Positions 50,946-63,128 are shown, counted from the stretch's first letter. The stretch is DNA of 64,000 nucleotides from Eublepharis macularius (GCF_028583425.1 NC_072807.1:32927001-32991000), one strand, 5' to 3'. Notes: generated by a model not told the origin, from the sequence alone. Translations and numbers: made by a program.

Positions 50946-51084
50946 AACACAAATCAAGTGTATTCTCTGCTTATACATAAGGTATAACCAGATTCCCCGC
51001 CACCCCCTCTTTTCTGTCCGGTTACCAAATGAGAGGTCTTTATTATACGAAGAAGGGAATGGGTCCATATCCTAATTGTTTAGT

Positions 51085-51297
51085 ATCTATTTATTTAGAT
51101 AGTTCCACCCCTGTTTTTCCCTTTCAGCCTCATCCTCCCTTACTGTATTTTATCTTCATAGCAACCCTGTGAGCTAGATTAGGCTAGAAGAAAAGAGAGA
51201 AGCCCAAAGCTACTGAGCTACTGTAGCAGAGTGGAGTTTCAAATCTGGGTTTCCCAGATAGTTATCAGGTGCTCTACCCACTACATAACACTGGCTT
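51085..51297 (-). repeat. tRNA-derived SINE, diverged
   Basis: The minus strand shows 'gccagtgttatgtagtgg', then 'aacccagatttgaaactcc' and a TAAATA-rich tail. Confidence 0.65.
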
Positions 51298-51812
51298 TTC
51301 TTGTGCTTTTTAAGGCAAAAAATTGGCTGTGCTGTGCCTATGAAACCTTTGGTGGAAAGCTTAGGGTTCCACTTCTACTTGCATTTTCAGCCCAGGTTTT
51401 TTTTTAATGCTTCAACAGCAACTTCCCTAAACCCTGAGCCTGCTTTTTCTGCCTCATTTTAGTAATTTAAATCACCTCTGCCCTTTGATCTCACTGAGCT
51501 CCACCCCTTGACCCTGACTGGCCCTACCCCTGGGTGGGTGGTCCCTGGGCAGGGCTCCACCTCTAAGTGGGACCCACCCCTTGCCTGAAATGTGCCTTCA
51601 GAGGTTGTTGTTACCCCTTCCGCAGTTTACAAGATTCAAGAAACCTGTGCCATACTCCACAGGAGCAGTTTCCAAACTTACTCCAGAACACACTCACCTT
51701 CCTTAGAAGTATATCAGGAGGATGGCAAAGCAGTTTCCCCCAAACATTGATAGGCCATCATGAGCAATCATTCCCCCACCCCATATGCAACTATCAATAA
51801 CTGTTTGGTGTG
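51298..51812. other. Unassigned intergenic sequence
   Basis: No recognisable element. Confidence 0.4.
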
Positions 51813-51814
51813 TC

Positions 51815-52230
51815 AAAATCAAAAAGAGTCCAGTAACACCTTTAAGACTAACCAATTTTATTGTAGCATAAGCTTTCGAGAATCAAGTTCTCTTCGTCAG
51901 ATGCATGGTACAGAAACTGGTCAAATATAGAAGAGGAGCGGGGAGGAGGGGAGGAGAGAGAAGATGCAATTAGGGGGGGAGGGGGAGGGTGCAACCAAAA
52001 CATTCCTTTGCTAGTAAATGTAAACATCTCCTTTTGGTGTGGAGATCAGTTGGCTTGTGTGAGGCTTCAAAGGAGTTTGCCGTGTTAGTTTGTAGCAGCA
52101 AAACTGCTAGACCATCCAATTCCAATGCAGTATAAGCCTTCGATAACCACAGCTCTCCCCATCAGATGCATCTGACAAAGAGAACTGTGGTCCCCGAAAG
52201 CCCATGCCAGGTGCCACTGGGCTCCCCCAG
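51815..52230. mobile_element. Inverted retroelement tail, composite copies
   Basis: 'gagtccagtaacacctttaag' begins one copy, with the inner 'ggtcaaatatagaagaggag' as at 22170. A second diverged piece (52070-52225) carries 'catctgacaaagagaactgtg'. Confidence 0.65.
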
Positions 52231-52275
52231 ACCCCGCCTCTGTAAAGGAAATCTGTTACCTGTGATAATGTGATT

Positions 52276-53835
<1,560 letters not shown>

Positions 53836-53839
53836 CTAT

Positions 53840-54180
53840 AGCATCTCAAGATATACTGCCTCTGAATCTGGAGGCTCCACTAACTAGCTTGGCTAATAGT
53901 CATTGATAGACCTTGTAGTGGTAGAAAGTGCTTTCAAGTCATAGCAGGCTTACGGTGAACCCTGCTAAGGTTTTCCAGGCAAGAGACTAACAGAGGTGGT
54001 TTGCCATTGCCTGCCTCTGCGTAGAAGCCCTGGCCTTCATTGGAGGTCTCCCATCTCGTTCCTAACCAAGGCCGACCCTGCTGAGATCCAACAAGATCAG
54101 GATTACCTATATTATCCAGGTCAGGGCTACATAGACCTACCATCCTGAATTTACCTAATCTTTAAAAGCTAGGATTGCAA
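53840..54180 (-). mobile_element. CR1-like LINE end split by a 5S SINE
   Basis: 'atactgcctctgaatctgg' and 'ggctaatagtcattgatag' belong to the LINE end. It resumes after the SINE at 'gacctaccatcctgaattt'. The repeated 'atagacct' on both sides is the SINE's target duplication. Confidence 0.65.
53915..54130 (-). repeat. 5S rRNA-derived SINE
   Basis: 5S-like core on the minus strand ('cagcagggtcggccttgg', 'gggagacctcc'). The other end is 'gtggtagaaagtgctttc'. Confidence 0.8.
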
Positions 54181-54446
54181 CCATCAATATCTCTCTCAAG
54201 TTATTTAATCTCCAGAGGTTTCATTTGTTTTTTAAAAAAATGCTATAAGATTTGGAAAAGACATCGCAATAGTGGCTTTTACAGGAGCAATTCACTCCCG
54301 GCAAATAATTAGAATCTCTGCTGACACACACACACCCTTCCCAGTGTCTTATTCTCCTGTTGAAAGTAGCACTTTTTAAAAGGAGCATCAATTTTTTAAT
54401 GGTAAACTAATTGCATTTCATTCTGAACTTGTTGAACACATTGTTA

Positions 54447-54462
54447 CCACTAGGCGGCAGTA
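54447..54462 (+). promoter_or_regulatory. CTCF-like motif 1
   Basis: CCACTAGGCGGCAGTA is close to the vertebrate CTCF core (CCASYAGRKGGCRS). Confidence 0.5.
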
Positions 54463-54696
54463 GTGAACAAGCCATCGCAAAGCATCAGTTTTAAGGGAAA
54501 GCGCCTTAATGAAGTTTGACCAGCGATCCTACTCATTCAGTGCAAATAATGAGACTCTGCTAATAGCACCATCCATTTCAAATTATCCTGTCGGAAGCGG
54601 CCTTTTCTTAAAAGAGGCATTCATTTTTAAAGGTAAATTGCCTTTCAGAAATCTGAACTCCTAAACCAGCAGCGAGCCATCTGAAACACATTGTTA

Positions 54697-54712
54697 CCAC
54701 GAGGTGGCAGTA
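54697..54712 (+). promoter_or_regulatory. CTCF-like motif 2
   Basis: CCACGAGGTGGCAGTA fits the CTCF core closely. It has the same orientation as motif 1 and lies 250 bp away in the duplicated unit. Confidence 0.55.
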
Positions 54713-54809
54713 GAGAACAAGCAACCACAAAACATCCGTTTTAAGGAGCTCTGCCAGTGGGAACAATTTTAAGTGGGCAGCTGTGCTGGTTTGCGGAGGA
54801 ACAGCAAAC

Positions 54810-54925
54810 AGGATTTGAGTCCAGTGGTACTTTAGAGACCAACAAGATAATCTGAAGAAGGGAGCTGTGACTCTCGAAAGTTTATTCCTTGAAAATCTTG
54901 TTGGTCTCTTAAGCTGCTTCTTGGC
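54810..54925. repeat. Variant retroelement tail
   Basis: 'gagtccagtggtactttag' and 'gaagggagctgtgactctcg' followed by 'cttgaaaatcttgttggtc'. Confidence 0.6.
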
Positions 54926-55119
54926 TTAAACGCTGCTGGTGGAAATGTTCTCTTCAGCAGTAGATAACAGTACAGAAGAGGACCAAGGACAGCTTAAAGG
55001 GACATCTGGGAGAAGAAACTGGAAACAAAGAAGCCCTGGGCTATCTTAAAGCTTGCATGGACTCGAGCCCCCTTCTATCTGAGCTGCAGTTCACAAAAAC
55101 CAGTGCTAGAATAAAGTGT

Positions 55120-55565
55120 TAGTTTTCACATGGTCTTGTATAAAACGCCATGTGCTAACAGGTTATGCACTTGTGCTCAGCGAGACATAGAAACCCTGGA
55201 ACATGTTTTTTTGTATTGTACTTATACATCCCACACTCATTGACCCGCTGTTGAGAGAGCAAATTGGAAAATCTGATAAATGTAATGCGTCAGAATGCAT
55301 CTGACAAAGAGAACTGTGATTCTCGAAAGCTTATGCTACAATAAAGTTGGTTAGTCTTAAAGGTGCTACTGGACTCTTTTTGATTTTGATAAATGTAAAG
55401 TTCTCTTCCTATTGGCTACTCAGAATCAAAAGTTATCGAAACTGCAGCTAAATTTTTGTATCTTGCATCTATGAGGCGAGTTGTGTATTTGTAGACTGAG
55501 TTCAGGTTGCGTCGAGTGTTTTTGTTAACATGGATGTAATGCCAATAAAGGCTGCTGCTACTGCT
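55120..55565 (+). mobile_element. LINE 3' end with CCHC-like remnant, split by a retroelement tail
   Basis: The plus strand shows the C-terminal cysteine region of a LINE reverse transcriptase ('cttgtgctcagcgagacat', 'ctggaacatgttttttt', 'gtattgtacttatac'). It ends at 'tgccaataaaggctgctg'. A tail element interrupts it at 55286-55387. Confidence 0.6.
55286..55387 (+). mobile_element. 5'-truncated retroelement tail with 12-bp target duplication
   Basis: The insert runs from 'tgcgtcagaatgcatctgac' to 'ggactctttttgatttt'. It is flanked by TGATAAATGTAA on both sides. Truncation plus a 12-bp duplication indicates insertion by reverse transcription. Confidence 0.8.
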
Positions 55566-56149
55566 TCTCTCACATGGTCCTGTTTATTTGCACTGCAACA
55601 GACTAATCGGTCCTCTCCTCCAGTTGCAGGCAGTCACGTTCAGCGGTACAAGAGTCCAGGTAGATGTTAGTGTGTTGGACTTGGAAAGCCTAAGTTCAAA
55701 TCCCTGCACTGCCACAAAACTAATTTCTTATTGACCCTATTTCTTGTCCCCCTACTCCAGTGTAAGCAGGCAGCGTTCCATTAAAAAATGGAATAATAAG
55801 CCCAACATAGATCTACAATCAGTACAAGGATACCTCTGGTGAGACAACTGAATGAACATAGCCGACTAGGCGTGATGCAGTGTGGATATAATGAAGAAAA
55901 ATGGCAGCACGTCAGTCGAAAAGGGTGCATCAACAACAGGCTAACACATACACCAAACGGATGGCATGTCCTAGGTGCAGTGCTATAATCCACAGTCCCT
56001 TTCTTTTTAATCAAGAGTCTTCCTGAACTATTCTTTTACATAGTGCTAGGGCATTGGGAGATCTTATGTCAGAGGAGAACTACATACACTGTTTGAGCAT
56101 CTTGGAGAAGACAAACACCACAGTGTTTATGGGGAACGCTATGCTGTCG
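55566..56149. other. Unassigned intergenic sequence
   Basis: Nothing recognisable. Confidence 0.4.
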
Positions 56150-56636
56150 GTTTGGTGTAGCGGTTAAGAGCGTGGGACTCTAATCTGGAGAACCAGGTTT
56201 CATTCCCTACTCCTCCACTTGAAGTAGGGTTGCCAGCCTCCAGGTAGTGGCTGGAGATCTCCCGGAATTACAACTGGTCTCCAGGCCACAGAGATCAGTT
56301 CACCTGGAGAAAATGGCTACTTTGGGGGGTGGACACTATGGAATTATGCCATTCCAAGGTCCTTTCCCTCCCCAAACCCCACTTTCTCCAGGTTTCACCC
56401 CCCCCCCCCGATCACCAGGAATTTCCCAACTTGGAGCTGGCAACCCTAGCTTGAAGCCACCTTGGATCAGTCACAGCTATCTCAGAGCTCTCTCAGCCCT
56501 ACCCACCTCACAGGGTGTTTTGTTGTGGGGATAATAGTGACATTATATTGTCGACATCCTTTGTAAACAGCTCTGAGTGGGCGTTACATCATCCTGAAGG
56601 GCGGTGTATAGATCAAATGTTGTTGTTGTTGTTGTT
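56150..56636 (+). repeat. tRNA-derived SINE split by a TAGGGTTGCCA element
   Basis: The head 'cggtttggtgtagcggttaag' runs to 'ctcctccacttgaag' (56224). It resumes at 'gcttgaagccaccttgg' and ends 'ggcggtgtatagatc' with (GTT)n. Confidence 0.88.
56225..56448. mobile_element. TAGGGTTGCCA-type element nested in a SINE
   Basis: It starts 'tagggttgccagcctccag' and ends 'gagctggcaacccta'. The flanks ACTTGAAG and GCTTGAAG match at seven of eight. The surrounding SINE shows exactly what was interrupted. Confidence 0.92.
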
Positions 56637-56639
56637 CAT

Positions 56640-57335
56640 TCTTCTCTAATTGTGCAATCCAGTTTATCGGATGTATTCTGCTCTTTTTGTTTGTTTCTTT
56701 TTGCATTGTTCATCGTATGTGCTATCTTGGTCTTTATTACTTTTTTTGCAACCTGCCCTGAGTCCCAAGAAGGGAGATAGATGGCAAAGTAAATAAATTA
56801 AAAATAAGTACAACAATAGGCTCTGGACCGATGTCATCATTTCTCTGTCTATGATGATTCAAAAGTCTCTTTAAAAAGGGGAGAGGTGGAAAGATAAGGA
56901 GGTTAAAAGAAACAGCCCTGCATTTAATGCAAGTGGAGATTTGCAATTCACTTAACAGTATTACCTGGCTTCAGGCCTGTAAAGGCCTCGTTTACCATCT
57001 GAACTGCATATATATGCCAGGGCACAAAGCCCCCCCCCCCATAAAACTCTAGGCCGGCTCATACATTTTGACCCTGCTTTCCAACAGCAAAGGTAGGCTT
57101 CCCCTTCCAACCAACTGCTCCCAGCAATAGCCCAATACAAATTTCACCAGAGTTAAACCATTGTGATGGGTTTGGCCTCAGGGGACAGGAACCAGGCCCC
57201 ATAACAAAAGAAAGATAATATTCCTTAAGTACTGCCAAGGTTTCCTCAATTAGCGAGGCAGGGAGATTCATTAAAAGCCCTCAGAGCTTGGAGATCTCTC
57301 TGGACGTTTGAGGGGGGGGGGAGAAGCAGATCTGC
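56640..57335. other. Unassigned intergenic sequence
   Basis: No gene or certain repeat. 'ctgccctgagtcccaagaag' with 'gcaaagtaaataaatt' near 56750 looks like a SINE or LINE tail. Confidence 0.4.
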
Positions 57336-57337
57336 TA

Positions 57338-57562
57338 TATAGTAAAGAGTCCAGTAGCACCTTTAAGACTAACCAACTTTATTGTAGCATAAGCTTTCGA
57401 GAGCCACAGCACTCTTTGTCAGATGCCTCCACGCATCTGACAAAGAGAGCTGTGGTTCTCGAAGGCTTATGCTACAATAAAGTTGGTTAGTCTTAAAGGT
57501 GCTACTGGACTCTTTACTATTTGGCGACTACAGACTAATACGGCTAACTCCTCTGGATCTAT
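57338..57562. mobile_element. Inverted retroelement tail, complete copy
   Basis: 'agtccagtagcacctttaag' and 'gtcttaaaggtgctactgg' are near-perfect inverted arms around 'gatgcctccacgcatctga'. It ends 'acggctaactcctctggatc'. Confidence 0.8.
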
Positions 57563-58500
57563 AACCATGGAAAGATCTCCTGTAGTGGATCTCTGCCTTT
57601 GATTGTGCTCTTTATTGTTGACAAATTTCCAAGGCAATTTTTTAAACACAAGTTTACAGCATTTTCTCCTTCCTCTAACAGACTGCCCCCAGAACTCTTT
57701 GCTGCTTGGAAGTGGCAAGCCCACCACACTTTTATTTCCACCTGTCTGGGAAGGATGTCCAGCTGCCGCCTTTTCTTCCTCTAGCCTCAGTCAAGGCAGC
57801 AGAAAGGAAGGAAAGCTCTCAACCGTTGGAGCAGCAGCCAGGAAAGATAAAGGGCACTGCCTTATTCTCAGCAGTGGTAAGCTGCCAACTGGAAGCAGTT
57901 CAGCCGCAAGGGAAGAATGCCCAGCTACTGCCCCTGGCGAGGCAGACGCCAATGACCAGACTGGTCCAATCTCAGCAAAAGTCTCAATTTCGGATGGCAA
58001 ACGAAGTCAGGGTCTGAAATCCATTTTGCTCACAGATGGAGGCTGCAACTAGGCCAATCCAGGGCTAAAAATGTACCAGATTAACAGCTCTTACTAACCT
58101 GACCTCGCTTGGGCTAGTTGTCAAGATGAAATTTGAACTAGTGCTCTAATCACCCATTTTTCGCCCTGCTCCCTTTTGCAGAAGATCTTCAGAGCATTAT
58201 CCGATTCTCTGTGCAGGTGTCCCCAAACTAGGTCACTAGGACTAGCAAATGCCTGAAGGCCGGAGCTTCTGCACCATCATAATTAAGAGCTGTCCTGTTC
58301 CTAAAGCCAAAGGAAGATTTGTATTCAGCATTCCCACCCCTCCAGAGGTGGAAACGCCTCGCTGACTGTGTTATAGCAGCCTGAAACCTTTTTGAAGGAA
58401 GTTTTTGCACACGCACAGCGGGCTCTCATATGGTTTACCAACAAGAGGCAGCATCCCACACACTATTACAGGAAGCACAAACACTTAGGGGGAGTTCACC
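57563..58500. other. Region downstream of ZP3
   Basis: I see no recognisable feature. The 149-codon plus-strand frame at 57603 has no family signature. Confidence 0.45.
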
Positions 58501-58502
58501 CA

Positions 58503-58508
58503 TTTATT
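58503..58508 (-). terminator. ZP3: ZP3 poly(A) signal
   Basis: AATAAA on the minus strand, about 33 nt after the stop codon at 58541-58543. Confidence 0.75.
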
Positions 58509-61500
58509 CTCGATTTCTTTTAACCCACGATCAAGGCGTCTCAGGCACTGCAGCGTCTGCTTTTCGTGCAGGCGAGAAGAAACCCCATAACCACCGAGGC
58601 CAAAGCCAGGAGAGCCGTCATGACTGTCAGTCCCATCATGATAAGCACGGACTTCTCATGAATGTCTGAAAGAGAGAGCGTGAGACATTTGCTAATTAAG
58701 TTCTCTCCATCGCTACAAGCCAGGCAGGGCTTCCTCCAAGCAAGCTTGTGTAGCACTAGCAGACAGCAACACCGAAGGTCTCTGTCCGCAAGCCATCCCT
58801 CCTGCTAACCCACAGGGTTCTTCCTCAGTGCCAGATCTCTGCCAGCTCTAAACTCTTGTGCAGAGTTTTGATAGACGACAAAATGGCCCCAGGGGCTCCG
58901 TGGGCCTCTGGACAACAACAATTTGTGGGGCTCAACACCAAAATTAGGACCTCACACGTGCTTGCTGAGAATATTGCTGCTGCTACAATTCCTCCACAAA
59001 AATATCTTGCCTGCCCAACCCTCCCCAAGGAACCTGGCACCAGAATTGTGATCCTTACCCGCCCCCCAACCCATAGCCATGGTGCACCCACCAAGTGGGC
59101 ATTCAGCAAGTCCAGCTTCTCCATTCTGTGACGCTGGCAGTGGTCTCTGAATGTTCTCCTTCCAGGGCCAGCCACACACAAACACAAGACCTTTTTCAGG
59201 TTCCTATTCCATGAAAAGACAACCAGGTCTGGCGGAACATTTTGGTGCTAAGCCAAGGTCTGACACCAAGGGCCCCACACTCTCGCTTCCCAAGATGAGA
59301 AACTGCACCCCTCTCCAATTGGATCTAAAGAGCTCCAGGCTTTCTGCACTACCACCACCTAGAAATGGAAATCATCCCGTGTGGACTTGGTTACGTAAAC
59401 TATCAAAGACTCCACGATTCGGACGGCAGCTACCTTGGGACTTCATCTGTGACTTCCTTTCCTCTTCAACATATGTGGAAGTCTTGAGCGCCTCCAGGAG
59501 AAGGGGCCCCACCGAAACATCAGCCTCTGCTCTGCCCACGAAAGACTTCCCTGTAGAGACAAGCCAAAATTCTTCTTCTGGATCCATTCCAACACTGGTA
59601 ACTCTCTCCCTCCTTGCAACCCATTTTAATCCAGAAACGCACACGACAAAGCACAGAACTCACCATGTGTGGAAGGAGGGTCTCTCCGGAAGCGGCCCCC
59701 TGGCCTTCTCCACCAAGAATTAGTTCTTGGGGACGGGCCAGCGTTTGTCCCACAGTTTTCCGTCTCACAGCAGCGGCAGAGGCCATCAGTGCCTTCAAGT
59801 GCCGACCAACTAGGGCCAAGAAGAAAAGAATGTTGTTTCCGCAGTCTATCCCGAGCTCCGTCCCAACTCTGTCCTCCTGTAGCCTTCTCACGAATGTCAC
59901 TTACCTACTCCGGGCTTTGTCGAAGGAGCATGCCTTGTTCAGTGCATCTGGGGACTGCTCGCTTGCTATAACTTTCAGGTGGCAAGAGATGTAAATCTTG
60001 GAGAGGGAAAGGTAACAAGATGCAACTGGACTGAGAAGCCAGTCTGCTGTCTGGTTTATGCACCAAGCAACTCAACACAGTCACCAAACCTTAAGTAAAC
60101 ATTCAACTCCAACATTTAAAGTTTTATGGATGCTAATCCATTCTCCCCACACACACACACACTCCATCTAAGATCAATTCCACATCTTAAGAGAAATCAC
60201 AGAAGTAGAGCCCTCTTTCCATCGGCCTAGCTGACCCAAACACCATCGACTCCTTCCATTAGGATCTTAGCTGTGGTGTAGTGGTCAATATGTCAGACTA
60301 GAATCTGGGAAAACCAGGTTAAAAAAAAACCCACTTTGCCATGAAAGCTTGCTGGGTAATCTTGGACCACTCACAGACTCTCGGCCTAATCTACCTCACA
60401 AGATGGTTGTGAGGATAAAATAAAGAATGCCATAAGCCACTTTGGGTCCTAACTAGAGGAAGATGGTGCAAAAAGGAAGTAAGTAGTATAAATGTTGGAA
60501 AGTGTGACTTCGTCAATTTAAGCAGAAGAGACTACTGGACAGTGTCTTACCATGTCTTTCTGTTCCTGGGCAAACCTGAAGGCATCAACTGTGAACTGGA
60601 GAGAATCCGGTCTGATCCTTGGAGAGACAAAGGCCGAACTGGAGTCCTCCGATTTCCCATCCACCAGGCACCTGAGCACAAAGCTAGAGTCAGCACAGCA
60701 GCCTGGCATGACATGTCTTTTGTTGCTTAAAGAGGGGACATCTGAAACATCTCTGAAATCACACAGACGTTCTTACCCGTGGAAGTCAATAATTGAATAT
60801 CGGGGAGACGAGTTTCTATCGGGACTCAGGGTGGCCACACAGTTGTCAATGAAGAGCCTCAAAGCCACGTGGTTGACGGCGTTCACATCAGCCTGAATGT
60901 TCATGGCATCTCCTAGTTGGTACCTCTTTGAGGTTCTCTCAGCACTCCAGTCATCTAGAAGGCAAGTTAAGAGAAATTCATCTGAAAGTGGTGGGGGGGG
61001 GAGTCTTAAGAATCACCGGGGAAGGAGATTAACCAAGCACAGGGAGGCAGTTCTTCAACCAGAAGGGTCACCAATGCTTCATAAGGCCCGCCAAAAAGAC
61101 ATAAGGGCCGATTCCAGATGACTAACCTTAAGGCGCTTCATGCCGCCCTCTTCCAGATCGCGACAGGGAAAATGCGAAATATCGCATTTCCTAGCGCGAG
61201 TTTTGCGCGTTGTCGCGCAAAACTCGCGCAAGGAAACGCGATATTTCACATTTTCCCCGTCGCGATCCGGAAGAGGGCGGCATGAAGCGCCTTAAGGTTA
61301 GTCATCTGGAATCGGCCCTTATGTCTTTTCGGCGGGCCTGTAAGACAGAGATGTTTTGCCAGGCGAATGGTTGAGGCCGGTCTTAGGTGTTCTAGAACTG
61401 CCTCTCAACCGGTCTTCTGTGGTGTGGGGGGGGGGCAACATAACATCTGTCCTCCCCTACATGTGAAGTCACAGTGATGACATCAGTTCGTACCCCCCCC

Positions 61501-62497
61501 CCTCCTCTCCTTGCTTATATCATGGCGGGGAAAAGTGGAGAGAGATGCCATCTTGGAATTTTAAATGTATTTATCACTAATTCTGGTTTTAATGTATTTA
61601 TATGGTTTATTTCTGTATTACTACGTTCTTGTAACTTGCCCTGAGCCCACTTGCGGGGAGGGTGGGCTAGAAATCAAATAAATTATTATTCTCCTAGTTC
61701 CCCAACCAGAAGGGCCACCAAGTCTTCTCCTAGCTGAATTCCTGAACTTAGTAATCGCACGACAAAACCCTTCAACTGGGGGTGCTTTCCCTCTCCTCCA
61801 CAGCTATCGGAGTCAAAATATGGGTGCGCAAGGGGCGGGCTGCCCTTCCTCCACCCTGGGCTTCCACTCTATTGAAACTTCTCAACTTCAGTAAAAGACC
61901 TTTGGGTCAAATCCCCTGGAGTAAGAGGGATCCAGCCCTACATGGGATGGAACGGTAGCAATCGGCTCATATATGCCACATGGTAAGTCAGATGTTTGTT
62001 TGCATTGGTGTAAATAGATTCCAACCCATGTTGAACCAGCTTACTGGAGAGAAAGGTTCTTGCTTAGGAAATTCTGATCTTGCAATCCTGTGCCTTGACC
62101 GAAGATGAAGACAAGGATTCCACCGCTCTAAGCAAGAAGAGGTGGGAGTTTTGTCTAACTTGACCCCAGAACCAGTGCAGCCACCCACATACCATTCATC
62201 AGACGCAAGGAGAAGACCAGCTTCGCTTCTGCAGATAGCGTAGAGCTGAAGGGAACCCACGTTGGCTTGATGGCTTTGCTGCTTACATTGTCCTTCCTGA
62301 AAAGGAGAGACCTCCGTTAGTGAGCCAGATCACTGAAAAACAAGCTTAGACACAAGGGCAGAATTCATAGGGTCATACCTTGGATAATGGCACTCAATAG
62401 GGACTTCGACAGGACTGGTTCGGATGATAACCGGGTTGCTTCCAGGGGTGGGTTTATAGTAGAGACGGAGGCTGTAAATCAGGGAGTCTGGAGTCAT
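58503..62497 (-). CDS. ZP3: Zona pellucida sperm-binding protein 3 (ZP3), exons 2-8, partial
   Basis: ZP3 is a secreted, then membrane-released, glycoprotein of the egg coat that polymerises through its ZP domain. Minus-strand coding exons are 62379-62497, 62193-62296, 60777-60954, 60551-60671, 59905-59996, 59664-59809 and 58541-58665. All introns are GT-AG and phases join, giving 294 residues to the stop. Hallmarks include [94 protein letters not shown] and [10 protein letters not shown] furin-type site (GRFRRD), a C-terminal membrane segment and a short basic tail complete it. Exon lengths 119, 104 and 92 match what I recall of mammalian ZP3. Exon 1, with the signal peptide and the start of the ZP-N domain, lies beyond 64000. 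AATAAA (58503-58508) follows the stop by only about 33 nt, as in other ZP3 genes with minimal 3' UTRs. The part seen is intact. Confidence 0.95.
58541..58665 (-). CDS. ZP3: ZP3 exon 8: transmembrane tail
   Basis: It encodes [19 protein letters not shown], then [21 protein letters not shown] and stop. The hydrophobic stretch of about 22 residues is the membrane anchor removed with the propeptide when the furin site is cut. Acceptor tctctctttcag. Confidence 0.94.
59664..59809 (-). CDS. ZP3: ZP3 exon 7: ZP-C end and furin site
   Basis: It encodes [20 protein letters not shown], then [18 protein letters not shown] and [10 protein letters not shown]. It holds the last ZP-C cysteines and a RFRR furin consensus. 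Donor GTGAGT. Confidence 0.95.
59905..59996 (-). CDS. ZP3: ZP3 exon 6
   Basis: It encodes [18 protein letters not shown], then [12 protein letters not shown]. It is 92 nt, donor GTAAGT. The IYI(S/T)CHLKV signature is typical of ZP3. Confidence 0.95.
60268..60496 (+). repeat. tRNA-derived SINE in ZP3 intron 5
   Basis: 'agctgtggtgtagtggtca' and 'gccatgaaagcttgctggg' through 'ccactttgggtcctaactag'. The B box is damaged by an A run. Confidence 0.75.
60551..60671 (-). CDS. ZP3: ZP3 exon 5
   Basis: It encodes (G)[18 protein letters not shown], then [19 protein letters not shown] and KDM. It is 121 nt and ends in phase 0 with donor GTAAGA. Confidence 0.96.
60777..60954 (-). CDS. ZP3: ZP3 exon 4
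   Basis: It encodes [19 protein letters not shown], then [19 protein letters not shown] and [21 protein letters not shown]. It contains an NSS glycosylation sequon and is 178 nt. Acceptor ttctag, donor GTAAGA. Confidence 0.96.
61084..61341. mobile_element. Near-perfect 258-bp palindrome (young MITE) in ZP3 intron 3
   Basis: The two arms of about 127 bp are about 95% complementary around a 4-base loop at about 61212. The outer arm reads 'aagggccgattccagatgac' and its complement. The centre is very CpG-rich ('agcgcgagttttgcgcg'). It has no coding capacity. The symmetry extends past the apparent ends into 'ggcccgccaaaaagacata', so the true boundary and target duplication are unclear. Confidence 0.88.
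62193..62296 (-). CDS. ZP3: ZP3 exon 3
   Basis: It encodes [20 protein letters not shown], then [14 protein letters not shown]. It is 104 nt, with acceptor ctccttttcag and donor GTATGT. It includes an NVS sequon. Confidence 0.96.
62379..62497 (-). CDS. ZP3: ZP3 exon 2 (first exon present in the window)
   Basis: It encodes [19 protein letters not shown], then [20 protein letters not shown]. It is 119 nt, phase 0 at its start. Acceptor ctttcttccag, donor GTATGA. The ATG at its start is an internal methionine, not the initiator. Confidence 0.94.
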
Positions 62498-62609
62498 CTG
62501 GAAGAAAGAGCGCTTGTTACATTAGACACCTTCAAAGAAATGAGTTGACCTCGACCTACAAATAATTCTTCCCAGCCAGAGTGCATAGAGAACTAGCTTA
62601 CTATCGTCT

Positions 62610-62698
62610 AACAGTGAAATCCTAAGCAGAGTTACTTCAGTCTAAGCCCATTGAAATCAATGGGCTTAGACTGGAGTAACTCTGCTTAGGATTTCATT
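62610..62698. mobile_element. Small hairpin MITE in ZP3 intron 1
   Basis: 'cctaagcagagttacttcag' and its complement 'ctggagtaactctgcttagg' form a nearly perfect hairpin. A related copy is at 8155. Confidence 0.85.
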
Positions 62699-62856
62699 TT
62701 CTGTTTGTCCTCTAGACCCTTCTTGTTTAACCCACTTGATGTCCCAGCCAGGACCTCCCCATTGGCCCTGGAACTCAAGGGGTATTAAATGATCTTATAC
62801 TTCTTCAACACCACTCCACTCCACCCCAACTCAGCCATGATCAAACTCACCAAGTT

Positions 62857-63128
62857 ATAATAATAACAACAACAACATTCAATTTATATATCGCCCTTCA
62901 GGACAACTTAATGCCCACTCAGAGCTCTGGAGAGCCGTGACTAGCCCAAGGTCACCCAGCTGGCTTCAAGTGGAGGAGTGGGGAATCAAACCTGGCTCTC
63001 CAGATTAGAATCCTGCCGCTCTTAAGTGACTGACCCAAGGTCACCCAGCTGGCTTCAAACGGAGGAGTGGGGAATCAAACCCGGCTCTCCAGATTAGAGT
63101 CCCGCGCTCTTAACCCCTACACCAAACT
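62857..63128 (-). repeat. tRNA-derived SINE with internal duplication
   Basis: The family tail ('gggcgatatataaattg' on the minus strand) is followed by two head segments in tandem. 'aggtcacccagctggcttc' and 'ccggctctccagattaga'-like words occur twice. Confidence 0.8.

Larger units (their letters stand above)
54285..54770. repeat. Diverged tandem duplication of about 250 bp
   Basis: Both halves contain 'gcaaataat', 'agactctgct'-like words, an 'aaaggtaaa' stretch, 'acacattgttaccac' and 'catc.gttttaagg'. The equivalent points are 250 bp apart. Confidence 0.75.

Noticed and set aside
57603-58052. 149-codon open frame downstream of ZP3
   Set aside because: No recognisable family and no conserved features; probably chance.
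62379-62497. ATG at the start of ZP3 exon 2 as the initiator
   Set aside because: It is preceded by a polypyrimidine tract and CAG, the frame lacks a signal peptide here, and family proteins have a large exon 1 before this point.
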